A stretch of 64,000 nucleotides of DNA, from positions 124,001-188,000 of the forward strand of contig SVCA01000004.1 of NCBI GenBank assembly GCA_015058625.1. The letters are read 5' to 3'. This document shows positions 1-6,788 of this stretch, one piece after another. Each line of letters opens with the position of its first letter. Position 1 is the stretch's first letter. This stretch comes from Pseudoselenomonas ruminantium. Lineage in GTDB: Bacteria > Bacillota > Negativicutes > Selenomonadales > Selenomonadaceae. The position numbers were made by a program, and so were the translations under genes. The notes beneath the pieces were generated by a model. That model was not told the DNA's origin. It searched no databases and saw only the letters and a list, made by a program, of their open reading frames with translations.

Positions 1-14
1 AAGTAGTATTCCTA

Positions 15-59
15 ATAGAAATGTGGCTGACGTATTTATAACGTCAGCCACATTTCTAT
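15..59. terminator. 19-bp perfect inverted repeat, probable hairpin
   Basis: Arms at 15-33 and 41-59 are exact reverse complements with a 7-base AT loop. It lies just beyond the stop of the broken HTH gene on the minus strand, so it may end that transcript, but neither side has a clear T-tract. It could equally serve a gene that lies left of the window. Confidence 0.55.
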
Positions 60-65
60 GAAGGT

Positions 66-224
66 CTATTCGTCAACTAAGTTACACTGACTTACGACAA
101 GCTCATTTCTATCTGCAATTAGTGAAGATACAATGGCAGTCAGTTTTTCAATGCGTTCGATGTCTTTTTTCGCTGCATGGTCAGTGGCTTTTACATGGTC
201 TTTATAATTATTCCAGTTTCTCAT
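66..224 (-). pseudogene. N-terminal remnant of an XRE-family HTH protein
   Basis: The 52-residue frame begins MRNWNNYKDHVKAT and continues AAKKDIERIEKL..IVSSLIADRN. This resembles the helical lead-in of many Firmicute HTH regulators and antitoxins, which goes on into a GLSQRELA helix. Here the matching place reads VVSQCNLVDE and then stops, so the DNA-binding helix-turn-helix is missing. I read it as a decayed or truncated gene rather than a working regulator. The start at 224 lacks a well-spaced ribosome site. The family assignment is from memory of the pattern only. Confidence 0.45.
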
Positions 225-460
225 TTCTTGTCAGCGTCCTTTCTGTAGAAATACGATGTTTTATTGAAAGATATCATAACTGCTTTCAAAAATCAAGATT
301 GATTAACAAATTGACATCATGGAAGGTGTTAACCTTGCGTATCGTTTTTAGGGTTAAGATTTCAGGCTAATTATCGATATATAAGTTAGGAGTTACCTAT
401 ATGGAAATAGGGCCGACTGATAAACATGGATGTTTATTGACATGAAAGAGCAGGTGTATC
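225..460. other. non-coding gap, no clear feature
   Basis: This AT-rich stretch separates the HTH remnant from the next gene. A TTGACA near 321 has no good -10 at the right distance. I see no convincing promoter, repeat or small gene in it. Confidence 0.4.
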
Positions 461-883
461 ATGGGAATTCAGAACATCCAATCTATGTATGCAGATTGTC
501 TTTGGGGTATGAATTCACTAGAACCATTATCGCAAGGAATACCAAACTATGCACATGGGGCGCAAGGTTTATCCTTTCAGCAGGCTTTGTCCGAAGTTCA
601 ACAGGAAATAGAACGCCCACAAGAAATAGACACGGAAACTTATAAAAATTATCTGGAAAAGAAATTTGGTGTTCGCGTGACAGCTAAATATTTTAAGAAT
701 GACCAGGAAAGCTTAGATGTGCTGGGACGCAGCATGAACGGCAATGATGTGGTTGTGGCGCCAAATATTTTAGAGCAGATGGTGACCAATAGGGAAAAAG
801 CCAACTACTACGAGGAGAAAATTCAATATTATTTTGATAATATTCCCAAGTGGCAGTATAACAGGAATATGGAGCTAGGTTGA
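461..883 (+). CDS. protein of unknown function, relative of the 5793-6788 product
   Basis: A 140-residue protein with no signal peptide or membrane segment. Its C-terminal half contains NDVVVAPNILEQM, followed by a charged helix with NREKANYYEEKI. The protein at 5793-6788 carries the matching pattern NNVSISPKILKQM with DPEKRMEYEALI, so the two share a domain. The pattern recalls uncharacterised Firmicute proteins annotated as DUF6033; that name is from memory. The start was chosen for the AGCAGGTG site upstream. The product stops soon after the shared motif. Dropping one T at about 884 would extend the frame by some 23 codons to a stop at about 953, so a recent frameshift is possible. Confidence 0.6.
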   Translation: MGIQNIQSMYADCLWGMNSLEPLSQGIPNYAHGAQGLSFQQALSEVQQEIERPQEIDTETYKNYLEKKFGVRVTAKYFKNDQESLDVLGRSMNGNDVVVAPNILEQMVTNREKANYYEEKIQYYFDNIPKWQYNRNMELG

Positions 884-923
884 TATCAAAGCAAACACTG
901 GGGCTAAAAACGTAAACATTTTC

Positions 924-952
924 TTGCATGACTTATGGGGCTATGCTATACT
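924..952 (+). promoter_or_regulatory. promoter of the antitoxin RNA
   Basis: TTGCAT at 924-929 and TATACT at 947-952 are separated by exactly 17 bases, and the -10 is preceded by TGC (extended -10). Transcription would begin near 959-960 and run straight into the repeat and the terminator hairpin, giving a very short RNA with no open frame of note. Confidence 0.75.
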
Positions 953-966
953 TTAGGCATAGGCAA

Positions 967-993
967 TGACGAAAGGTATTTAGTCATGACTCA
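967..993. repeat. direct repeat a of the type I TA locus
   Basis: Blocks tgacgaaagg and agtcatgactca, separated by 5 bases, recur at 1160-1182 with a 1-base gap. The copy here lies in the antitoxin RNA. Confidence 0.8.
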
Positions 994-997
994 AATA

Positions 998-1040
998 GAA
1001 AAGCACGTTAGATGGGGTTGGAGCCTCTAACGTGCTTTTC
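998..1040. terminator. shared bidirectional terminator of the type I TA locus
   Basis: Perfect 15-bp arms at 998-1012 and 1026-1040 with a 13-base loop. The outer ends read GAAAAG and CTTTTC, giving T-rich ends on both strands. It can end both the antitoxin RNA (plus) and the toxin mRNA (minus). Confidence 0.8.
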
Positions 1041-1074
1041 TTGCATATTCACAGCTATGCCGGACTGGGGCTGG

Positions 1075-1176
1075 CTACCCCTTGATTAACGTGATTAACC
1101 CATCCAGCCACTTGATGATGTAGTAGGCAACTACATTACCCATGATGGCAATCACTATTTGACGAAAGGAAGTCAT
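1075..1176 (-). CDS. Fst/Hol-Tox-like type I toxin, 33 residues
   Basis: A small hydrophobic peptide, beginning MTSFRQIVIAIMG, followed by VVAYYIIKWLDG and a basic end. It has one predicted membrane helix (about residues 5-30) with flanking charges, as in Fst and TxpA-like membrane toxins. Many Firmicute peptides of this size share the YYI.KWLD pattern. The ribosome site AGGAGG lies about 9 bases before the ATG. The start region is exactly complementary to the convergent small RNA (960-1042), which would block translation. Its own promoter is an extended -10 (TGCTATAAT) at 1235-1243. The leader is about 50 nt long. Toxicity is inferred from layout and composition. Confidence 0.75.
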   Translation of the reverse strand: MTSFRQIVIAIMGNVVAYYIIKWLDGLITLIKG

Positions 1177-1182
1177 GACTCA
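1160..1182. repeat. direct repeat b, overlapping the toxin start
   Basis: The second copy of the two blocks tgacgaaagg and agtcatgactca covers the toxin ATG (complement of 1174-1176) and the first codons. This places the pairing site on the translation start. Confidence 0.8.
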
Positions 1183-1234
1183 CCCCTCCTTCCTGTCGCA
1201 TGAGTTCCAAGTTGGAGGTTGGAGCAACGCTAAC

Positions 1235-1243
1235 ATTATAGCA
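1235..1243 (-). promoter_or_regulatory. extended -10 promoter of the toxin mRNA
   Basis: On the minus strand this reads TGCTATAAT, a TGn extended -10 with a consensus hexamer. The -35 region (TTTATC, 17 bases upstream) is weak. Transcription would start near 1228 and end at the hairpin 998-1040, giving an mRNA of about 230 nt, close to the size of fst RNA I. Confidence 0.65.
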
Positions 1244-1416
1244 TATCAAGACTGTTAGATAAACATCTGGCAGTCTTTTACTATACCTCTAAGAGCATAA
1301 ACGCATGAAAAGGTGCAGTGCTTAAAAATAAGCAGAAAAACCATTAAGTTACAATAGCATTTGTTCGATATACCCAATGAGAAGGATTGAGTACTTTCAT
1401 CAGGGAGGATAAGGCT

Positions 1417-2250
1417 ATGCGTATTTTAAGGAATTTAACCAAGCAGGAGCTGGACTATTACACCAGCCAGCCCACGGCGAAAAAGCTCAATGAGCGCATT
1501 AAGCGGGATGGGATAACCGTTCCGGCTCAGAATGCAGAAACGCCGGCTAAGTATTCAACGACTGAGGACGAGGTGGATATTTCCGCAACTGGTTATGAAC
1601 TGCAGCAGGCCAATAAGGAAAAGGCATCCCATGAAAAAACGGAGAAATCTCGGATTGATTTTTCCGTATTCCGCCAGGGGGACAGCAATAAATTCGTCAT
1701 CAGTTTTGGCAATGCGGCTATGGTCAGCCGGGCGGTGAAGCAGGGTTATATCGAAGTGGAAGGTCAGCGGATTGACCTTTCCGATGAAGTAAAGAAGCAG
1801 CTACTGGCCACCAGCAAGCAGATTCAGGACAAAAAGAAGGGGGTATCCCTGCACAACTTCCTGCTCCATGAAGCGGCCAATGCCCGGCAGAGCAGTGATG
1901 CCATGAAGGAAGCCAACGACAAGATGAGCCGCGCCATGCAGACCGCTTCCCGCATCATGCACGGGCGCAAGGTTTCTCCCGCCGATGAAAAGGAACTGAT
2001 GGAGTTTAACAAAGACCTTTATGCCATGGCCAAAAGTGCCGCAGCTTTGGAACAGCACCGCCGCAAGCGCGACGATAAGGAAGATGAAAAGATTTCCGCT
2101 GACAATGAGGCAGCCCGGGCACGGGAGGCCGAGCCGAAGGATTACAGTGTCGAGGAAATGCCTATGCCTACAGATGAAACCCAGATGACGGTTTCTTTGG
2201 ATGGCGAAATGGGGCAGGTAATCGATGTAAGCGCAGGGAAGGATGTGTAA
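1417..2250 (+). CDS. hydrophilic protein of unknown function
   Basis: A 277-residue soluble protein, rich in charged residues, with no signal peptide or membrane segment. Residues 25-65 are low in structure and include DEVDISATGYELQQA. The middle third (about 85-225) looks helical and may form coiled coils. The C-terminal 45 residues are acidic and disordered. The ATG at 1417 is chosen because AGGGAGG (1402-1408) sits 8 bases upstream; a TTG at 1387 precedes that site. The next gene begins 3 bases after the stop, so the two are probably cotranscribed. I do not recognise the family. Confidence 0.7.
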   Translation: MRILRNLTKQELDYYTSQPTAKKLNERIKRDGITVPAQNAETPAKYSTTEDEVDISATGYELQQANKEKASHEKTEKSRIDFSVFRQGDSNKFVISFGNAAMVSRAVKQGYIEVEGQRIDLSDEVKKQLLATSKQIQDKKKGVSLHNFLLHEAANARQSSDAMKEANDKMSRAMQTASRIMHGRKVSPADEKELMEFNKDLYAMAKSAAALEQHRRKRDDKEDEKISADNEAARAREAEPKDYSVEEMPMPTDETQMTVSLDGEMGQVIDVSAGKDV

Positions 2251-2253
2251 ATC

Positions 2254-2784
2254 ATGGCAGATATGAGAATTGGTGGGGGCTTCAGCCCCTCTTACGACCG
2301 ATATGACCAGTACAGTAACTACGGAGGTTATGGGGGAGAGGAAAACGGCTATGAGGCAGGCGGCGTTTCCCCTCTGCAGGATGATGAGCAGGAGGAAAAG
2401 ACCGTAAATGGCCGCAAGTCCAGCCCTGGGGAATGTGAAACCTGTAAGAACCGCAAATATCAGGATGGCTCCAATGAGATGGTTTCGTTCAAGGCAGCAG
2501 GACATATTGACCCCAACAGCGCCGCTTCGGTGGTTATGAGCCACGAGCAGGAGCATGTTTCCAACGCCTACCAAAAGGCAGAACTGGGCAATGGCGAAGT
2601 GGTACGGGCCAGTGTGCGCCTAAAGACAGATGTTTGCCCGGAATGCGGCCGAACCTATATCTCCGGCGGTGAAACCTCCACCCAGATTCGCTACTACAAC
2701 GAGGATAATCCCTATCAAAAGGATTTGAAATCCGCTGATGTCAGCAAATATCGGGGCGCCAATGTGGATTTTGACGCTGGCTGA
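2254..2784 (+). CDS. SprA-related putative metallopeptidase
   Basis: A 176-residue protein. The N-terminal 45 residues are Gly/Tyr-rich and probably disordered. A conserved core follows: CETCKNRKYQDGS, then SHEQEHVSNAY, which contains HEXXH (H-E-Q-E-H), the zinc-binding motif of gluzincin-type metalloproteases. CPECGRTY downstream gives a second cysteine pair that could bind metal with the first. The HEQ.H core matches the SprA-related family of putative metallopeptidases known from Firmicutes and Proteobacteria; catalytic activity has not been shown here. No export signal is visible. It follows the 1417 gene at 3 bases and probably shares its transcript. Confidence 0.65.
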   Translation: MADMRIGGGFSPSYDRYDQYSNYGGYGGEENGYEAGGVSPLQDDEQEEKTVNGRKSSPGECETCKNRKYQDGSNEMVSFKAAGHIDPNSAASVVMSHEQEHVSNAYQKAELGNGEVVRASVRLKTDVCPECGRTYISGGETSTQIRYYNEDNPYQKDLKSADVSKYRGANVDFDAG

Positions 2785-2835
2785 TGCACATTGCCGTCAT
2801 TCACACCGCAAACCATGCCGTTCACTCCTTGGCCG

Positions 2836-2865
2836 TTGAAACTTCCGTCGATTAGTCGCTATAAT
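2836..2865 (+). promoter_or_regulatory. promoter of the LytTR two-component operon
   Basis: TTGAAA at 2836-2841 and TATAAT at 2860-2865 are separated by 18 bases, a near-consensus housekeeping promoter. The start would fall near 2872, between the arms of the inverted repeat at 2847-2886. Confidence 0.7.
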
Positions 2866-2886
2866 GTATCATGGTGACTAATCGAC
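2847..2886. promoter_or_regulatory. 11-bp palindromic operator around the -10 and start site
   Basis: GTCGATTAGTC (2847-2857) and GACTAATCGAC (2876-2886) are exact inverted copies 18 bases apart. They bracket the TATAAT at 2860-2865 and end where the ribosome site of the regulator gene begins. The left arm lies upstream of the likely start, so this is a DNA site rather than an RNA hairpin. The centres of the half-sites lie 29 bp apart, roughly three helical turns, which suits a dimeric regulator. Autoregulation by the LytTR protein is an inference. Confidence 0.6.
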
Positions 2887-2901
2887 AAGGGAGACTTGAA
2901 T

Positions 2902-3636
2902 GTGAGAATAAAAATCGCTGTTTGCGATGGTGATAAAGAAGTATGCCGCTATATTGCCCAAATCATTGCCCGGCAAAAGCCTGAGGTATTGGTCAAGACC
3001 TTTTACACGGCGGAAACACTGTTGCAGGATAGGGATGACTTTGACATTTACTTTCTGGACATCAAGGATGTCAACGGCATGGAGACCGCCCGCATCCTGC
3101 GTTCCCGAGAACAGGGCCTGCACAGTATCATCATCTTTGTGACGGGCTATCGGGAGTATATGCCTGCCGCCTTTGATGTGCAGGCCTTTCATTATCTGCT
3201 CAAGCCCATCGACAAGCTGAAATTCGCCAAGGTGCTCGAAAATGCCTGTCTGGAAGCCAGCTACCTGCAGGCGCAGAAGGAAGATTATGTACTGCTGAAA
3301 CTCAACGGCTCGGCCGGAGATATGCGCAGCCGCCGTAAAGTGTCCCTGCAGGATATTTACTTCATCGAGAGCAACAACAAGAATGTCATTGTTCATACCA
3401 CCGAAGGCACTTATGAAGTGCAGGGGAAGATGGACGAATTCGAAAAATCCTTAGGCACAGGCTTTTACCGCTGTCATCGGTGCTATCTGGTGAATCTGGC
3501 CAAGATTTCGGCTTACAGCCCGGAAGGGATTCAGGTGACCAACGGCGAAATGGTCATGCTGGCGAACAAGAAATATGCGGCCTTTGTCAAAGCCTATTTG
3601 CATTATGCCAAGGGAGGCGGCATTGTAAATGTCTGA
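2902..3636 (+). CDS. LytTR-family response regulator
   Basis: A 244-residue transcription factor of the AgrA/LytR type. Residues 1-115 form a receiver domain: acidic pair near D9/D11, phosphoacceptor D53 in YFLDIKD, the FVTGY switch region and the LLKP lysine. Residues about 140-240 form a LytTR DNA-binding domain (IYFIESNNKNVIVHT, FYRCHRCYLVNL). The GTG at 2902 is preferred to a TTG at 2896 because AAGGGAG at 2887-2893 is 8 bases from the GTG. The stop overlaps the start of the kinase gene by 8 bases, so the two proteins are translationally coupled partners. The palindrome upstream suggests autoregulation. Confidence 0.9.
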   Translation: MRIKIAVCDGDKEVCRYIAQIIARQKPEVLVKTFYTAETLLQDRDDFDIYFLDIKDVNGMETARILRSREQGLHSIIIFVTGYREYMPAAFDVQAFHYLLKPIDKLKFAKVLENACLEASYLQAQKEDYVLLKLNGSAGDMRSRRKVSLQDIYFIESNNKNVIVHTTEGTYEVQGKMDEFEKSLGTGFYRCHRCYLVNLAKISAYSPEGIQVTNGEMVMLANKKYAAFVKAYLHYAKGGGIVNV

Positions 3637-5095
3637 GCAGTATCTGTTGGAAGCGCTGGTATACGGGGCTTTGGCGTATCTCGCCTTTCGCTATACGGAA
3701 GAGATTTTGACATGTCAATTTTCTAAGCGCAGTGTGGCTTTGGCGGGCTGGCTTATCCTTTATACGGCAGGCAATCTTATCTGGAGTGGGGCACTGGATT
3801 ATGCCCATATAAGCGAAAGCAGTGTTTACGCCAGCTTTCTGCGTCTCATGCCCAACGCATTGCTATTGCTTATCCTGCAAAATAAATATTTCCATACCAA
3901 CTGGCCGAGGCAGGTATTTGCCTTGGCTAGTTTTATTGCCGGCTGGGCGGTGCTGCGCTTTGCCGTAAGCCCGCTATCCTATGTGCTCTTTGATTATTGG
4001 AATCCCTTTTGGACATGGCTGGTAGACTACAGCCTGACACATGGTTGGATTACAGCCGAGCAACTACTGGCGGCTATGGGACTTATCAACGAAGCAGCCC
4101 TAATGGGAGTGCTGGTCTTTTGCCGTCTGGTACAGCTGGGGATTTTTGCATTATATCTTTGGCTTATCCAAAAGTATTTCTGCAGGCAGGATTATGAATT
4201 GTCATGGACGGAAAGCCTGTTCCTGATTTCTCCCTGCATAACGGTGCTGGCAATCGATGTAACTTTGCGGGTGATGGCATACTCCGTGGATAACAGCGCC
4301 TTGATGCTGATTTACTACCGGGTGCCCGAAACCTTGCTGCTTTTGCCATTGGTCAGCCTGCTACTGCTGGGGATGATGGTTACAGCAGTCCGGCTGTTTC
4401 GCGGCGTGGTGCAGTTCAAAGAAGCTGAAGCCAAACGGTTGTTGCTGGAAAACGGCATCACGGACATTCACCGGCAGGTCGCTGAGATGCAGGATATCTA
4501 CGGCGATATGCGTGGCCTGCGGCATGACTTGCGCGGACATATCGAAAGCCTGACCGCCTATGTGCACAATCATCTGCAAGGAGAACAAAACGAACTGGAA
4601 CATTACTTAACCCAAATGAAAAAGACCACGGAACGGCTGGATTTTGCCGATAAAACCGGCCATCCCATCACGGATATCATCCTGCACCAAATTCGTCAGC
4701 AGGCTCGTAGACATCAGATAGATTTTGCCGCCAACTTCCATTATCCGGAAGAATCTCCCTATGATATTTACGATATCAGCATCATCCTCAACAACGGCCT
4801 CAAAAATGCCTTGGAGGCCTGTCAAAAGCTGCCGCCGCCCGCCAGCATGGAACTGCGCTCTTATGCCAAGGGCCATCTCTTTTTTATCGAGATGGAAAAC
4901 GATTTTGCCGGAGAACTGAACTGGGATGAGGATGCGGCGCTTCCCCTGACCAGCAAAACAGATAAAAAAAATCACGGAATCGGCCTTGCCAATATCGCCC
5001 GCTGTGCGGAGAAGTATCAGGGAAGTATCGCAGTAGAAATCGTCCCAAAAGAAAACCGCCAGCGCTTTTGTCTGACGGTCATGCTCTATCATTGA
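3629..5095 (+). CDS. GHKL sensor histidine kinase, AgrC/LytS-like
   Basis: A 488-residue membrane kinase and partner of the LytTR regulator. The first 270 residues hold about six to seven membrane helices. A dimerisation segment follows with LRHDLRGH, where the first H is the likely phosphorylation site. The GHKL ATPase has an N-box (NNGLKNALEAC) and a G-box (HGIGLANI). Such kinases often sense peptides or cell-envelope state; the ligand here is unknown, and no agrB/agrD-like genes are seen nearby. The residues around the end of the first helix include a TTGACATGTCAA palindrome at 3708-3719, one of a recurring set in the window. Confidence 0.88.
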   Translation: MSEQYLLEALVYGALAYLAFRYTEEILTCQFSKRSVALAGWLILYTAGNLIWSGALDYAHISESSVYASFLRLMPNALLLLILQNKYFHTNWPRQVFALASFIAGWAVLRFAVSPLSYVLFDYWNPFWTWLVDYSLTHGWITAEQLLAAMGLINEAALMGVLVFCRLVQLGIFALYLWLIQKYFCRQDYELSWTESLFLISPCITVLAIDVTLRVMAYSVDNSALMLIYYRVPETLLLLPLVSLLLLGMMVTAVRLFRGVVQFKEAEAKRLLLENGITDIHRQVAEMQDIYGDMRGLRHDLRGHIESLTAYVHNHLQGEQNELEHYLTQMKKTTERLDFADKTGHPITDIILHQIRQQARRHQIDFAANFHYPEESPYDIYDISIILNNGLKNALEACQKLPPPASMELRSYAKGHLFFIEMENDFAGELNWDEDAALPLTSKTDKKNHGIGLANIARCAEKYQGSIAVEIVPKENRQRFCLTVMLYH

Positions 5096-5664
5096 GAGGC
5101 TTTTTTCATAAACAAGGATTTATTCCTATCGGCTTGGGAGTCCGTTGCCAGCAGGCGGCGGGCTTCTTTTTTGATGAGTTCCGGTTCATAGCCGATTACC
5201 GGCTGGCCCACGAGCCTGCCAGTGGCATCCACAAAGCAAATGGCAGGAGCAGCCCGCATATTGGTAAGAAATTCTGCCATATCATCATTGACGAGCAGCT
5301 GCGTCTGGGAAAAGTCAGCGGTCATTTGCTGGGCATAGTTGATTTTTGCAGCATCATCTGTGCTCTTTACATCACCTACGAGGCCGATGATTTGTATTGG
5401 GCTAGTTTCAGCTTGCTGCCAGTCGGATAAAAAGCGCCAAAGCTGACGGCTGTTTTCGTCCTTGGTGACCCAGAGCACCACGACGGTAAACCTGCCGGTA
5501 AATATCTTATTGGTTACGGTGTTGCCGTTGAGGTCAACCGTTTGAAATGCGGGAAAGCGAAGGAGGTTTTGCTTGTTGGTATCACGGGCAGAAAAGACAT
5601 TTATGGTCAAAATGGAGAGGAGCAGGGCGAGGGGGAGCAGGATGTAACGCAGGTTCGTGCGCAT
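5089..5664 (-). CDS. exported thioredoxin-fold protein lacking CxxC
   Basis: A 191-residue protein with an N-terminal signal or anchor helix (YILLPLALLLSILTINVFS), followed by a TlpA/redoxin-like fold. FQTVDLNGNTV is the usual lead strand, VVVLWVT the central strand, APAICFVDATG the strand and cis-Pro loop, and VGQPVIGYEP the end. At the place of the redox WCxxC the sequence is WVTKDENSRQ, so both cysteines are absent. It cannot act as a normal thiol oxidoreductase and may be a binding or chaperone variant. The ATG at 5664 is chosen, with GAGGTG 6 bases upstream. It converges on the kinase gene with a 7-base overlap of ends. Confidence 0.7.
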   Translation of the reverse strand: MRTNLRYILLPLALLLSILTINVFSARDTNKQNLLRFPAFQTVDLNGNTVTNKIFTGRFTVVVLWVTKDENSRQLWRFLSDWQQAETSPIQIIGLVGDVKSTDDAAKINYAQQMTADFSQTQLLVNDDMAEFLTNMRAAPAICFVDATGRLVGQPVIGYEPELIKKEARRLLATDSQADRNKSLFMKKASQ

Positions 5665-5792
5665 GATGATCACCTCGATATGTTCACACTGATTTCGTGG
5701 CTGTTCGCGCCATTTGTATTAGGCATTACCAAGATTGGACGATATATAGGTAAGAATATGTAGGGAGCTTATTTACAAGGAGGTTGATTAAG

Positions 5793-6788
5793 ATGCCGGT
5801 GAAGGTTGGAGGCAGTTATGTATCGGAGGCAGCTTATAGCTTTGCCCAGGCGCAGGTTACGGATAAGGAGAAGGAAAAAGACAGCGGCGTGCTGAAAAGT
5901 CTGGCGGAAAAGTTTCCCCATCCCAAGTTCAGCGTGGGAACAAAGCCTTTTTCCGGAACGGGGATGAACAATGTGTCCATTTCGCCCAAAATCCTTAAAC
6001 AAATGGAGAAAGACCCGGAGAAGCGTATGGAGTATGAGGCACTTATCTACGATATTGCCCATACGGATGTACAAAGCGGCCGAGCACCAGAGCATAAGCT
6101 GAAATCCCATGGCTTTATCATTGAGGATGATGGCGGTTTGCGCAGCTGGGGAATTTCAGAATTTAATGGCGGCAACCCTAGACAGCAATCCCATGTAAAA
6201 CGCTCGGACAAGAAAAACTGGTGGCAGGAATTGCTACCTAAAAAGCAAACCAAGAAGTCTACAAAAGACAAAAACGCCTTTCGCAACACCAACGATTTGT
6301 ATGTACATTTGCGGGAAAAGTTCAATGTGGTCAATGCCGGCATGACGAAGATTTCCGGGAAATACCTGCAAAAATGCCTCACCGATGAAGACAGCCGCAG
6401 TAAATTATTCGATACCCTGCGGGCGGCGGACGAAGCCTATGCCAGCCGCAAGGATGAAGTGGGCTTTCAGGGGATGCAGGTGATTATTGACGAGGACGGC
6501 GAAGTAACCATGGAATCCACCATGCGCACGGTATCCATCAACGAAGATAAACGCCGTCGGCAGATTGCCGCCGCAGCGACGCAGGGCGATATGCAGGCAG
6601 TGCTTGCTATTTTAGCGCAAGATTTGCAGGAACTCGAAGACGGATACAAGCAAAATGCCTGTGATGCCGCCGAGGTCGAAAAAGCCAAAAAACTTATCGA
6701 ACAAGCCAAACAGCAAATGGGCAGATTGCCTGACCGTGCGCCCACCTTGTCGGAACAAAGTGCGATGACCATCAATACGCTGCTATGA
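5793..6788 (+). CDS. protein of unknown function with DUF6033-like domain
   Basis: A 331-residue soluble protein. Residues 50-120 contain NNVSISPKILKQM and DPEKRMEYEALIYDI, shared with the 461-883 product. A basic linker follows (KKQTKKSTKDK), then a region about 160-240 rich in charged helices, and a predicted coiled coil at 255-315. The ATG at 5793 follows AAGGAGG (5777-5783) by 9 bases. The last 17 bases overlap the end of the convergent gene on the other strand. No known enzymatic motif is seen. Related proteins occur as several paralogues in Clostridia and Negativicutes, as far as I recall, with no assigned role. Confidence 0.65.
   Translation: MPVKVGGSYVSEAAYSFAQAQVTDKEKEKDSGVLKSLAEKFPHPKFSVGTKPFSGTGMNNVSISPKILKQMEKDPEKRMEYEALIYDIAHTDVQSGRAPEHKLKSHGFIIEDDGGLRSWGISEFNGGNPRQQSHVKRSDKKNWWQELLPKKQTKKSTKDKNAFRNTNDLYVHLREKFNVVNAGMTKISGKYLQKCLTDEDSRSKLFDTLRAADEAYASRKDEVGFQGMQVIIDEDGEVTMESTMRTVSINEDKRRRQIAAAATQGDMQAVLAILAQDLQELEDGYKQNACDAAEVEKAKKLIEQAKQQMGRLPDRAPTLSEQSAMTINTLL

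Larger units (their letters stand above)
960..1042 (+). ncRNA. antisense antitoxin RNA, RNA II-like
   Basis: A short RNA of about 80 nt is predicted from the promoter at 924-952 to the hairpin at 998-1040. It carries tgacgaaagg (967-976) and agtcatgactca (982-993). These are the exact complements of the toxin mRNA across its ribosome site, start codon and first codons. The toxin copies sit at 1160-1169 and 1171-1182, with a 1-base instead of a 5-base spacer. Convergent transcription, two shared direct repeats and one shared bidirectional terminator are the defining layout of the enterococcal par (fst) locus. The RNA itself is inferred, not observed. Confidence 0.7.

Noticed and set aside
122-370. 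82-codon plus frame near the window start
   Set aside because: It has no ribosome site, and the opposite strand holds a better candidate (66-224). The translation looks random.
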